Below, one piece after another: positions 19,401 to 30,040 of a stretch of DNA of 64,000 nucleotides. The DNA is from Enchytraeus crypticus (lineage: Eukaryota > Annelida > Clitellata > Enchytraeida > Enchytraeidae). Location of the stretch: assembly GCA_905160935.1 (NCBI GenBank), contig CAJHZI010000445.1, forward strand, positions 459,501 through 523,500. Reading direction: 5' to 3'. A program made the translations under genes and the position numbers. The notes below the pieces were generated by a model. The model saw nothing but the letters and a program-made list of their open reading frames with translations. It was not told where the DNA came from and did not search any database. Position 1 is the first letter of the stretch. Every line of letters starts with the position of its first letter.

Positions 19401-22400
19401 AAAGGTATTTTCAAAATTATTTTCAAAATACTCTTAATTTTGAAGGTAAAAGAGTACATCTCTTCGCCTTCCCACCTAAAATATAGCGAGCCTCAAGGCT
19501 CCGTTCTTGCTCCTATCCTCTTCAATCTTTATAAAATATATTTAAGCTCTTTATTCTCTTCTCATTTTCTTGATCATGAACTATATGCCGATGACACTCA
19601 ACTATACACTTTTCCCCACGCAACTGCTAGTTTGATGCTGAAGCCCTCCTGCAACAATCTTTTCAGTTTTTATCCTTTTTGATGGCTGATAATTTCTTAG
19701 CATTTGAACCATCTCGGATAAATTCTTGTTGCTTGGGACTTAACAACAGCCTCTGAAGCTGAATGAGAAAACTCATTAGTTATTTTCGGGAATTATAATA
19801 TCTCGCGTTTCCTCAGTGAGAAATCTCGGTGTTATCCTTGATCTTTATCCTTGGTATCAGTGTGTTAACCTAACCTTCCATGAATGCATAACTAAAACTT
19901 TACGGGCATGTTTTTTCCTTATTCCTGAGCTTTGTCGATTAAGTCTATGTTTGTCATTTGGGACCGCTGCTACAATTAGTGCAGCTCTTGTGCAATCCAG
20001 GTTGGACAACAGCTATTCCTCCGTTTTTAAATCTTCCCGGCTGTGAGATTTATCGGTTGCAGTTTGAACAGAATTGTGTTGCCCGAGCAATTTATTGTGG
20101 TTCCAAGTAGTTGTTCCAATATTCTACGCTTATTTTAAAGTCTATACGCTGGGTAACGATTAAAAAAGAGCTTATAGTTCACAAGACGGCTTCGCTAAGT
20201 CCATCAAAATGTCTGCACAAAGTTGTATGTCTCACTTGATTAAAATGATGCAGCCTTCAGTTACTCGGTCGTCTAAGTTAATTACTCTTGTGAGACCAAG
20301 CTAACCTTCACCGCAGATCTGGAATTCCTTTCCATCCAATCAGCGGAAGTCTTCGTTTGAATAAAGTCAAGTTTTGGTTTTTTATGAGCAGTTCCATAGG
20401 CAGTTGAAGCTCTACCTTTTCCATCTCTCTTGTCCACCCAGTATTCTTCAGATGCGACCAGCACGAAAACCTCCTTTTCTTCAATGTCTTCAACTTTTGA
20501 ATGATTTCTTTGGACTTATTTTAGATATATTGGTATTTCTACCGTTTTGGACCTTCTTTATGCTCACTGGTTTAGATTTGTCTCATTGGTGCTCAATGTT
20601 ATCGTGGAAGACAGGAGCACTATAATTCGTGTTATTATAAATTTGATTCTACATAAAAAAGTTAATCAATATTACTTGTACCTTTGCGGAGCAGATACCT
20701 ATAGAGTTTCTTATATTGGACCCTTTAAGGAGAAGTAGCTATTTTATGAAAGTATGAGAGAATGCGGTTATTTTGTAGAGCTGGTAAGGCTAATGTTAAC
20801 ATCAGTTTCTCACTCGAAATCGATTTCAGTGACGGCGAGCAAGGATTTGAACCCACACATACAGATCCGCTGTCGAATATCTTGCGACATATATGTTATT
20901 TCTTATTTTGTGGCGAAGAATATGATCTGACACTCATTTGTGACACAAAAATGCATATGCAATATTAATAATTTGATATGATTTATTTCTGGAGGCAAGA
21001 AAGAATTTCAACTAAAAGGTCCAAATTAGGAAACTCGATCTTAAATTGGACCCCCCGAGAGCCTAAATTGGACCCAATGAGCAGAATCTAATTACAAGGC
21101 CGTAGATGGCCATCTGTTGCATATAAATAAGGCTTCTCAATTACAGTACAACTCTCGTGATAAGACCGCTACAACGGCCGGAATCTGGCCGCTACAGCGC
21201 CGTTGTAGCCCAGCTACAACGGCGCTGTAGTCCCGCTGTAGCGCCCGCATAGCTCCGTTATTGCGGCCGTGTTGCGGCCAGATTCTCGCGTGAATCGCCC
21301 GTGACTCCGGCTTGATATTTAAAGGCGGAGCTTAAAAGTTAACTTCGACAGTTATTGAAAGACATTGCATGGGTCATCTTATCGATTTGCAGTGCCTCCT
21401 GTGGGTCAATGTAGCCATTTGAAAGTTTGTTGCGAGAACCAATTGTAATTCTTCATAAACAAAGATACGTGTACGAGACTGAATACGCTCAAAGTGACAT
21501 GTATTCATATTGAAATGAAACATTTATATATAGACTATTGTCTAATTTTTTTTTACAATAGAAATTATTTATGCAGTAATATATTATCGTCTACAACATA
21601 ATATTATGTCCGCCATACTGTTTTATCAACCGTAAACTGCACGTGTCGTAAGAGGCGACAGAGCAAGAACTGAGGAAGGTAAAGGGAAATCATCTCAGAA
21701 GCCCCACTATTCCCAAGCTTTGGGCTACGTTAAGGTGTGGACAACATATAGGATTTGTTGAAGTGTACAACTCATTGATCGATGGAGGGCTCTTTACATA
21801 AAGTGAAATGCAGCATCTGAGTAGGAATATATATGTTGAACATGGTCAATTTTGCTAAAATTCGAGAGAAACAGATATTATATATTACTACTTATGCAGT
21901 ATTTGATTAACCACTGTACTTTACAACTTTAAAAAGTACATGTATGATTTGATAAGTTAATAACTGTCAATTACATTGAAGTAGAATACGGGACTAATGG
22001 TTTGCCATTACACTAATAGAGTCATGACTTCACGGAACTGCAGAATTTACTTCACAGAAAGTAATAAGTAGCTGACAGTTCATGCTGACAGTTCCTTTGT
22101 ATGACGAGTCAAACGCCAAATATTCATTTAATGCATTATTAATAGTACGATTCTAGTACGATATGTTGACATCATCTATTCAACTGCTTTCAACCGGAAG
22201 CCTCGTTGGTTCAGTGGTGTGGCTGCTAGGCTTTAGATCATGGGATTCTGGGTTCTATTCTGGCTCGAGTCACTTGAAACTTTTGAAATTTTACTAAATT
22301 TTTCAGTTTCTAAGGAATATGTTTAGGGTCAGGATAAAGGGTAGGGGATAGGGTTAGGGATAGTTAAAAAGGTTAAATTAAAATTACAATTACTTTGTTT

Positions 22401-23232
22401 TTTTCAAGTCTATTCAACTAATGTATAACAATTAAGCTCATCCCACTAGTCCTCTTATTCCAAGACCTTTATCACCGTGTGCATCCCAAAAACTGCGTTT
22501 AAACTAATAAATTTTGTTAAAAATAGTTTAAACATTTAATGGCTATTGAGGCATATGCAATGTTATGCATGTATGTCGAAGATTCTTTTAGTTATAAACT
22601 CCATGCATTAGCCAAAATTCACATTTTCCTTTTTAATTGGAATTGCATCAAGTAACGTAAAAATGTTTCTATCAATGTACATGCGTATAATATTTGCATC
22701 TTTAAAGAATTCTGAGGACTTTATTTAGAATTAAATAGAGTTACTTCTATTGAATTTACGCAGTGTAGGCCTACTTTGACAAATTGTAGATCTATATTGA
22801 AAACAACTTTTTCATATTTTAGATCTTTTTAGTTATTGATTTATTGAAAGGCTTATGCTACAATTAGTATAACGTCCGCCTTAGGACTGAGAGGTTCGAG
22901 TTCAAATCCACGTTGGGTTAAAATTGATCATTTGTACACAATAATAAAAATATATAGGGGCCCACTTTTCAATGTACATCTCTGTGCACTGCCTACTGGT
23001 AGGTCCATGGTATATATCACCTCCACTCTTATCTATCTTCAGTTTTCCTCTTTATGTCCACATGCGAGTGGATATCTCTCAATCGTCTAACATTCAATTT
23101 GATATAGCATTATTCTTGGAGATTCTGCTTATGACGAGGTGGGCCCTACGCCATCCTCACCTTCGACTAACATTTACTGGGTATGTGCGTAATTGACTGA
23201 GAAAATAATCCTGTTTACCTAATATGTATAAA

Positions 23233-23278
<46 letters not shown>

Positions 23279-23333
23279 GTGTATATATATATATATATAA
23301 TATATCTATAAAATTACAGTAGTATATACATAG

Positions 23334-23387
<54 letters not shown>

Positions 23388-23477
23388 GGCATTGTATATA
23401 TACTATATATTTGTGTGCACATGAATATTATAAATACGCTATTTATAGTGTATTTATCATGGACGATATATGTAGGG

Positions 23478-23550
<73 letters not shown>

Positions 23551-25187
23551 CATCATCATCTTCCCTTAAATCCCAGTTTAACCAGTGTCGGGATACGAAT
23601 AGACTTTCTCCAGTCCTCCCTGTCCTGCACCATATCATCAGTCAATCCCCTATTAATTATCCACTCGCTTAAGTTTTTTGGCAAATATTGGAGCCTAGGC
23701 GATCACCAACCGAATGCCCTTTCTGACGTTGGTATGGATCTTAGTGCGTTAGTCGCCTTCTACGACACGTGCAGTCAACGGTTGGTCAAATTCTTCAAGA
23801 CTTTCGTTTAGGACCTTATATCTCCTTAGCACATTTATTTTGCGGATTGATTTTAGTGAATTGATTTGTAGTGATGTGTGCTGTGGGGACGTCCCTGACA
23901 TCATCCTTGGATGAGGAAACGGACGTTAAACCTTAATTATTATTTTAACCCTCTAAGAAGGAGATTCATTTTTATATTATTATTTTTATTATTAGGAAGA
24001 ACAACATATATAAATGCAATATGTGTTTTATAGTTTGGATTTGAATAAACAGTTACTACAAGTTACGTGTAGTCTATATGTGCATCAATGATGTAACCAA
24101 GGTGGAGATATTTAGGCTCAAGACCAAGACATTGAGTCTCAAGACCAAGATCAAACCAAGACATTGAGTCTCAAGACCAAGACTAAGACCAAAACATTTA
24201 TATGATGACCAAGCCCAAGACATTCAAATTCAACAATACGCAGATCAACAGAAAGATAAAGAAGGATATATAAATACCAATATACAATACCATATTTATC
24301 CATGCATCTATTATATTACCCGTGATTCAAGCATACATACAAAATTTAGTTTTATACAAAATTTATTAACCCCATGAACTAAAGCATAAAGGTCAGTAAA
24401 TTTTACTTAAAGGATAAGAAAACAAACGTTATTAATAATGAATTTGAAAATTGAAAGAAATTAAAAAATATAAAAAATGATATTGGTAAAAATTTAAGAT
24501 TTTGAAGTTTAGAAAAACATTCAAAGAACAATGACATGTAGCGACTGAGCTTCACTAAAACAAAAAGAAACTCGGTCAAGAATTCAAACAGAGACTAACA
24601 GTGATCAAAATAAAATATTAAACAATGAAAGAAAAATACCGTGAAAAAACACTCCCAATTTAAACTAACGTGGAAGAGTTCCGGGAGACATGGAAGAGTT
24701 TTATGAGGCATGAAAGAGTTTCATGGGACATGGGAATGTTATATGGGACTTGGAAGAATTTCATGAAATATAAATAATTCTTTGAAGTTTGGAAAAGTTC
24801 TATGAGACATGGAAGAGTTCTATGAAGTGTAGAAAGGTTCAGTGAAGTATGGGAGGTGTCTGTGAAATATGAAATGGTTCTTGGAGTTAGTGAATTGATT
24901 CCAGAACCATTGAAGAGTTCTATGAGTCATTGAGGAGGATTTTGCTTTTAACATAGGTCCTCTTCAGTACTGAATGGCATGAGAATGTATCACTTGACCT
25001 TGTGTTTTCTTGTTTCAGACTATCTTTTCTGGAGCCAGTAAACAACCGGAATGTAACTTTAAACTTGCCTAATCAATTGAGCGTCTATGACGTGCAGTAC
25101 ATCACTGTCTACTCAGAGGGTACATCCGTCAATCTAGCTCAAATAGCCATCCCACGTCAACCTAATATTCCTCCTAAACTTGCATAA
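16263..25187 (+). CDS. Gene A: DM13-domain protein, 3' part (three exons)
   Basis: Three exons join in frame to give the last about 135 residues of a DM13 (Skeletor-type) protein. Exon a begins [15 protein letters not shown], the linker after a preceding DM13 domain, then carries [18 protein letters not shown]; exon b gives [12 protein letters not shown]; exon c gives [20 protein letters not shown] and ends IPPKLA before TAA. Intron phases are 1 and 2, as in gene B. DM13 domains are proposed redox modules of extracellular or luminal proteins; the conserved cysteine (W-C in the family) is absent from this domain (VYSEG). Earlier exons are not visible and presumably lie beyond the Polinton. Function is inferred only from domain type. 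Confidence 0.75.
16423..17393. other. Gene A intron, mostly unremarkable
   Basis: AT-rich decayed sequence with repeated TAGTTTAGTT-like words. At about 17195-17232 a stretch CAGCAGCTCTGCTTCCTGAC then CGTTATG resembles the 3' end of the LINE at 48080-50095. Nothing coding is seen. Confidence 0.4.
17394..17525 (+). mobile_element. tRNA-derived SINE, family S1
   Basis: Plus-strand copy with A-box-like TGTGGCGATG, B-box GGGTTCAAATCC and the S1 tail AACTGACGTTAACAT. It is decayed compared with the copy at 41875. Confidence 0.75.
17735..17882 (+). mobile_element. L2/CR1-like LINE 3' end (family C)
   Basis: It contains CATCCGGACCGGTACCGTTTAGGA and GGGGACGTCCCTGA, matching the 3' terminal region of the element at 63590-64000. 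The frame is lost. Confidence 0.65.
17883..18770 (-). mobile_element. LINE fragment, family B (reverse transcriptase)
   Basis: Minus-strand RT with motifs [49 protein letters not shown] and, downstream, a frame with [20 protein letters not shown]-like sequence. Upstream part: [15 protein letters not shown]. Stops and frame changes show it is dead. The same family appears at 35640, 57000, 58290, 60520 and 61035. It sits inside the gene A intron in antisense orientation. Confidence 0.85.
18900..18978 (+). CDS. Gene A exon b (mid DM13)
   Basis: 79 bases, the same length as the matching exon of gene B. Acceptor TTCATTTCAG, donor GCTGGGGG/GTATGT. It reads [20 protein letters not shown]. It enters in phase 1 and leaves in phase 2. 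Confidence 0.75.
19076..19316. repeat. 13-bp minisatellite
   Basis: About 18 copies of a 13-base unit, consensus GTGTGAGCATGAG, with point variants at the first bases (CTGT, ATGT, GTTT). The His/Ser/Cys-rich open frames across it arise only from the repeat. Confidence 0.9.
19395..20740 (+). mobile_element. L2/CR1-like LINE (family C), RT to 3' UTR
   Basis: Order of motifs on the plus strand: [26 protein letters not shown] (RT catalytic box YADD), [13 protein letters not shown], then [17 protein letters not shown], and decayed C-terminal sequence to about 20400. The following 3' UTR (TTTTGGACCTT, GCTCACTGGTTTAGATTTGT) recurs at 35270. Many frame changes. It lies in the gene A intron. Confidence 0.8.
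20779..20890 (-). mobile_element. tRNA-derived SINE, family S1
   Basis: Minus-strand copy. The reverse complement has GGGTTCAAATCC (with variation) and AACTGATGTTAACATTAGC. It is decayed. Confidence 0.7.
20891..21640. other. Gene A intron with GC-rich palindromic island
   Basis: Mostly AT-rich sequence, with CCTAAATTGGACC-type words near 21050 and a compact GC-rich palindromic island at 21172-21285, listed separately. No exon is seen. Confidence 0.5.
21172..21285. repeat. Nested GC-rich palindrome (foldback)
   Basis: The inner hairpin has two perfect 18-base arms, CTACAGCGCCGTTGTAGC at 21192-21209 and its complement at 21213-21230, separated by only CCA. An outer pair GAATCTGGCCGC (21181-21192) and GCGGCCAGATTC (21274-21285) encloses it. 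Further CGGCCG/GTTG pairs lie between. Its composition contrasts sharply with the AT-rich surroundings. Confidence 0.9.
21641..21870. repeat. Interspersed repeat shared with 59110-59440
   Basis: GTAAGAGGCGACAGAGCAAG, CATCTCAGAAGCC, TTCCCAAGCTTTGGGCTAC and GATTTGTTGAA match in order the copy at 59180-59400 (GTAAGAGGCGACTAAAGGCA, CACCTCAGAAGCC, TTCCCAAGCTATAGGCTAC). The element class is unknown. Confidence 0.6.
22195..22400 (+). mobile_element. tRNA-related SINE (different from S1)
   Basis: It has an A-box-like TGGTTCAGTGG and a B-box-like GGGTTCTATTC 40 bases later, the spacing of a tRNA promoter, followed by a non-tRNA body with GGGTAGGGGATAGGGTTAGGG. The anticodon arm is not convincing, so this is a retroposon head rather than a working tRNA gene. 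Confidence 0.5.
22401..23237. other. Gene A intron, little recognisable content
   Basis: AT-rich sequence. A tRNA-like B-box, GAGTTCAAATCC, lies at about 22907-22918 with weak context, perhaps a SINE remnant. No coding signal. Confidence 0.35.
23238..23550. repeat. Compound (TA)n microsatellite
   Basis: Three TA tracts (about 23238-23300, 23338-23396, 23480-23550) are separated by short unique stretches and end directly at the CATCATCATC tail of a retroposon. Confidence 0.95.
23551..23798 (-). mobile_element. Short retroposon S2 with LINE-like 3' end
   Basis: Minus-strand copy beginning (at its 3' end) CATCATCATC, then CCCAGTTTAACCAGTGTCGG, and running through CCTTTCTGACGTTGGTATGG and TTCTACGACACGTGCAGTCA. 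This is the same family as the complete copy at 31952-32232. Its head is cut by the next element. Confidence 0.75.
23799..23945 (+). mobile_element. L2/CR1-like LINE 3' end (family C)
   Basis: TTTCGTTTAGGACC, GTGATGTGTGCTGTGGGGAC, then CATCATCCTTGGATGAGG and AAACGGACGTTAAACCTT: the same terminal block as at 63850-64000. Confidence 0.75.
23946..24659. repeat. AT-rich intron with CAAGACCAAGACATTGAG repeat
   Basis: About 24116-24235 holds imperfect tandem copies of TCAAGACCAAGACATTGAG. The remainder is AT-rich with no coding signal. Confidence 0.6.
24660..24935. repeat. Degenerate ~20-bp tandem repeat before gene A last exon
   Basis: About 12 decayed copies of a unit near GAAGAGTTCTATGAGACAT. 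It ends about 80 bases upstream of the acceptor of the last gene A exon. Confidence 0.7.
25019..25187 (+). CDS. Gene A last exon (end of DM13)
   Basis: Acceptor TGTTTCAG. It reads [20 protein letters not shown], then a short proline-rich tail ending at TAA. The matching exon of gene B also ends in a short proline-rich tail (NVPPSLPSQ). No clear AATAAA was seen in the next 500 bases. Confidence 0.8.
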
Positions 25188-25941
25188 TTAACTTAAACTA
25201 TAGGTAAAGCCAGTCGTGCTAAGTCCAGGGGAGTAAGGCTGGAGCTTAGCTCCCTTCCTCCCTCAAAGGCTCCATTCTACTTCAACGTCCGCCTAGAATA
25301 TAGTCTCTTAGGATCCCGATGCCGACTGTGTTACAAATCCTCTATTTTTACTGACTCATAGAATGCCAGGTAAATGGTTAATACATTTTCAACGCTTTAT
25401 AAATAGTTTCAATACTACAAACTTAAACTTGCGGCTATTGTCATTATGGTTTCTTCTGTCTAAATTTTCAATTTACGCTGTCATATTAGCTTAGTATTGC
25501 AGCGTTTTGCCGGTCTGTTCGATCGTCAACAAGCAACGGAGGCCGCCGCTTGACACGATGAGGGCGGTACTTTCCTCTGCTAACTGTCGCGAGGAACCGC
25601 CGCCCTGTTCTGCTGACTTCTCAGCAGCGTATAATATTAACAATTATAGTGCTATAGTCATCAATGGCAACATCGAGCACTATTGAAACAAAATCAAGCC
25701 GGCGAGCAAAAAGAAATTCTATAACAAAAAGAAAATGTATATTGAATTGAATTGAATCATATTTATTTAACTTTAGGTTACATCATACGCAAGCAATACA
25801 TGAGATAAAGTGAAAAAAGACACAAAGGCCACGAAAGCACTGACATGTGCCCTAGATGAACATATAAAACCTTTCAAAGATGAACATATATCTACGTTCT
25901 CTGCAACTACATGAAAATGTATCCATGCATTTCTTAAATCA
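25188..25941. other. Intergenic stretch downstream of gene A
   Basis: No gene or repeat recognised. A slightly GC-richer patch lies at 25500-25630 (GGCCGCCGCTTGACACGATG). Confidence 0.4.
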
Positions 25942-26205
25942 CCATCATAATCATTATCATCTTCATCATCATCATCTTCTTCTTCTTCTTTCCTTGAATA
26001 CGAATTTATCCACAGGAGTCGAGAGTATTAACTTTTCCATTGGTTTATAGAAATTTTGTAGCAATTTCTGGAGCCTGGACGCTCACGAACCTAATACCCT
26101 ATCTGACGTTGATTTGTATCTCAGTGCTTTAATTGTCTCCTTTTTACGCGGCAGACCACAGTTGGTTTTTACTTCAGCAACCGGGGCTCAACACGGGGAA
26201 TATTT
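25942..26205 (-). mobile_element. Short retroposon S2 copy
   Basis: Minus-strand copy: CATCATCATC tail, then CAATTTCTGGAGCCTGGACG, CTGACGTTGATTTGTATCTC and CAACACGGGGAA at its head. Decayed. Confidence 0.65.
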
Positions 26206-27262
26206 CTTAAATTATTCAAGAAATTCACGGATGCAAAGCATCGACAAAATGATTACATTGTAGGCGTGTCGCCTACATACGGTCACTATTCCAAAGTTAC
26301 AAACGGGGGTCAAGTAAAATAGCTAAAGCTTAGTATACCTTCAGTTTCCTGGTTGATATTTTATAGTGACACAAGAAGGTGCATCATGTATGTTTTAAAT
26401 ACTAATGAACAATTTAATGTATGTTATTTATTTCGACCAATGGACATGATTTGCCTTAACTCACTGTCTTTCATGTCACTTCCTTGTTTTTTTGGTCTTG
26501 CAAAAACCGTCTTGGTCTACCACTGAACAACAGTGCATAGTATTATATCTTTACTAATGGTAAAATTTGTTTAAAAGGAAGTTTTAGTAAATAAGGATTA
26601 TGGAGTACACATATATAAATAAAGGTAAAGGTTGTTAAGCTGTTCCAAAATCACCGCCCCCTCGAAAACTCCTAGCTTTCAACAAGTCTGACAATTTCAT
26701 TATACAGTAGTATAATTAACGTGTGATGAGCTGTTACAGCTATCCGCTATTGTGAGCCATTTTTAAATCATTAAATCATGGCATGTTTCCATAACAGTTT
26801 ACATTATTGTTTCATAATTTAATCTCTCTTGAGAAAATTGATATGTAGGCATGTCCTTGAGGTCAGGTTAGATTTTTGTGGTGGATTATGGCTAGAGTTA
26901 GTTCTAAAAGATATTTTCTGTTTATTAAATTTGTCTTTTGTCAAATCAGGCCGATATCTAATGAATAGTGCCATTTACTGAATCATATTCTGTGCAATAC
27001 AAATTCCGGAAGTAGACATTGTTAAACAAACTTATTAAACAACATCCTTCTACACTACTTTACTACTACTGTTTGCGTATGACCCATTAGTCAACACAAC
27101 ACTATATCATTCACACCACACGACTTGCATTGTAGATTATATTTATTTTCAGTAAAACTACGGATCAATACTACGTGTATTCAATATGAGATTTAAATTC
27201 AACGTATAATTATTTTTAAAATTATATTAATAGGCCTATATATCTATATAAATAATTAAATA

Positions 27263-27268
<6 letters not shown>
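26206..27268. other. Intergenic stretch, nothing recognised
   Basis: AT-rich sequence without a coding or clear repeat signal, apart from AAATTTGTCTTTTGTC-like low-complexity words. Confidence 0.4.
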
Positions 27269-27337
<69 letters not shown>

Positions 27338-27372
27338 AATATACATGTATATATATATATATGTGTGTGTGT
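27269..27372. repeat. (TA)n/(TG)n microsatellite
   Basis: A long TA tract is followed by ATACATG and a short TG run, next to the 3' end of a LINE fragment. Confidence 0.95.
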
Positions 27373-27384
27373 GTATGTACATAT

Positions 27385-28075
27385 AATAATAGTAAAAGTT
27401 TAACGTCCGTTTTCTTATCCAAGGATGATGTCAGGGACGTCCCCACAGCACACATTCTTACAGATCAATGCATTCAATGGTTTGGATGCATTGATCTGTA
27501 TAAGAAGGGAATCCATATCATAATGAATTACAGTAATCAAGCTTTGAATGAACCATAGAATTTGCAAGGAGAGTAGCTGAATTTCTAGCAAGGGATGAAC
27601 GTATTTCCCTTACCTGACGAATCCGAAAGAAAGAAGCGCAACAAACAGAAAAGCTTTGGGATTTAAAGTCAAGGTTTTCATCAATATGATTCAGAGAATT
27701 TTGAAAATGAACACAATACAATCAGCACAGTTATTTATAATTTTACTTCTTTGCAAAGGAAAGTGCCAATTAAAAGTTATTCAGTTTTGGAGAGATTAAC
27801 AGCAAGACGATTATCACAAAACCAGGAATAAACCTGGTCTAGAATGGATGAGAGATGAGTTAGTTTCTGATCGGAATCATGATTAGAAAAGGAACTATAT
27901 AGTTGAGTGTCGTCTGCATAGAAGTGACAATTTATGGAGGACTGAGTTAGCAGGTAGCTTAGAGGAGTTCAGAAGAGCGATCTTGACCAATAACGACAGA
28001 TTGTGAACGACCTGAGAGATATGATTTGAGAAGAGAATAAGCAGAATTAGAACTGCCAAGGCAGAATTGTAGAAT
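27385..28075 (-). mobile_element. L2/CR1-like LINE (family C), minus strand
   Basis: The 3' end (27385-27490) carries the block GGGGACGTCCCTGACATCATC and GGACGTTAAAC in reverse complement. Upstream is RT sequence with HIDENLDFKSQS, FFRIRQVREIRSSLARNSA and HSKLDYCNSL, and before it a decayed YADD-region stretch near 27905. Internal sequence is missing compared with the family layout. Confidence 0.75.
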
Positions 28076-28095
28076 GTTTATATATATATATATAT

Positions 28096-28145
<50 letters not shown>

Positions 28146-28171
28146 GTATATATATTTATATATATATATAT

Positions 28172-28219
<48 letters not shown>

Positions 28220-28227
28220 ATATATAC

Positions 28228-28288
<61 letters not shown>

Positions 28289-28292
28289 ATAG
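28076..28292. repeat. Long compound (TA)n microsatellite
   Basis: More than 200 bases of TA interspersed with ATGTATATA and TTTATATA variants, abutting the 5' side of a LINE fragment. Confidence 0.95.
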
Positions 28293-28860
28293 AAATTATG
28301 TAAATAAGTCCAATCAACCTAATTAAATAAATTCTGCAACAGTTACACCGTCTTTGAACATGGCAAACGTGGAGCGAGTTCCCGTTCTCGACTCCGAGCA
28401 TGGGCAGAAAGACCCGAGCCCCGAATTCTTACAACGAAGTCAGATCCCGAGGCGAGATCCCGTAGGTAGCTGCGGGAAGAGGATCGAAACCCGGCCTACG
28501 ACATAGCAATCGGGAGAGAGTAGAGGCCATCATACTGGTAGTAATGAAGAAAGTGAAGAAGCGACCGAGGAAGCAGCCTGGGTCCCGTCGACGAGCTAGG
28601 ACTGTCGACAGAGGTGGTGCAAGGCCGTGGGCGACGCGAAGCGTCGGAGATAACGGCTCGGTTGTTGAGGCGCCGAGCCGAAAAAAACTTTCTGGAGCTA
28701 ATTTCAATGACCGACTTTTATTTACTTGTACTCTCTTCAACTTATAAAACTAGCCTCAAACTACGACATTGCCTGGTCACAGTAATCCACGACAGCATAT
28801 TTATATCTGAAAAACTAAAAATATTAAACCTGCAAAAATGTTTATTAATCAAAATGAACT
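28293..28860. repeat. GC-rich block with tRNA-like B-box
   Basis: 28330-28720 is notably GC-rich for this window. Its minus strand contains GGGTTTCGATCC at about 28484-28495, which resembles a B-box, followed by CTCTTCCCGCAGC and further GC-rich sequence. It may be a SINE or other short retroposon. Overlapping open frames here are uncharacteristic and not called. Confidence 0.35.
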
Positions 28861-30040
28861 ACTTTGGTCCGGCGCCGTATCGTCGGAAGGGGGGCTCCAG
28901 GGGGCCGGGCCCCCCTGCTAATTTATGGGCCCCTCCTGCTCTCAGAACTGAAATTTAAAAAAATTACCGTGATAATTATTGTTAAGTCAATTTTTCGCGA
29001 ATGGCGACCTTAGCTAAACTTCGTAATCATCAAACTATATCAGTAGGATATTCATAGGAGTAGGCTGAATAAGTCAAGTAAAAGTTTAATTGAGACACCA
29101 GCAGAACAACGAATCGGTTGTAGTAGTTGAAGTGCAAATTGTCTAAATGTTTTACGATGCTGCTTCCGTCGAATTGTAAATCTGTTTGATTTTACTAAAG
29201 ACTCCCACAATCAACTCTCCAACTCTCGTAAAACATCCTAACCTTATGTAGTTGAGTGCAAAATCTCTGGTACGAATCTGAAAGTTGTTAATTTGTCATT
29301 AATAATACGTTAATTTGTTACAATGTAGGCCTAATTGAATCTATATAGTCTAATGCATATTAAGGTCAATGACGTTAACTTGAAGTCTAACTTAGGTCGA
29401 CTTCAAAGGATGTGATAAGACAATGAACACATTTATTAACTCGCATTAAGGGCGCTCTCACTGGCTGGGAGTCTTCGAGTCGGTAAATTGTTCATTCTAC
29501 TTCTCATTCAGTTTTGGGCTTCATTTGAATGCACCAGAGTCGCTAGATTGTTTTATAAAGTTTTAACAATTCAGCTAAGATATCATTTACTTTATTAATA
29601 GCGTTTAGGCCTAAAGTACGAAATGACAATAAATATATAGATGTAATTCATATATAAAAGAGGCTATTTAATGAAGGTTTCGTTCAGTTTATGTTTGCTT
29701 TATGCCATGATTTGGGAAAATTACAAATGTTTCCTTTTAGTGCGAATTTAGAACGTTTAAGCTTAAAATTTTCTACGTTAATTGTTTTAGCTATTTGTTA
29801 TTTATCTATTAGCTATTTAGTTATTTTTAGCTATCATTTATAAAACATCATAGTAGGATGTAGCCATGGACTGCATTCACTCAAAATTTTTAATACTTAT
29901 TTAGACAGATGTGATGATGCTGAAGATGATACATAATTGAAAAGATTTATTAATGACAAATTCCAAAAAGAGAAATAATCCCCTATATTTATTATAAGAT
30001 GCTCAGAAAATATACGGCATATTAACTATAATTTCACAAA
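28861..30040. other. Intergenic stretch with short GC-rich patch
   Basis: 28868-28945 (GGTCCGGCGCCGTATCG, then runs of G and C) looks like the end of a GC-rich DNA transposon, but no partner end could be proven. The rest is AT-rich and unremarkable. Confidence 0.3.

Noticed and set aside
22195-22270. Possible functional tRNA gene
   Set aside because: Boxes are present but the acceptor and anticodon arms do not pair well, and the sequence continues into a SINE-like body.
22330-22365. Telomere-like TTAGGG words
   Set aside because: Only a couple of imperfect units in a SINE body; no array.
28429-28958. Overlapping arginine/proline-rich open frames on both strands
   Set aside because: GC-rich composition alone keeps the frames open; no motif and no splice support.
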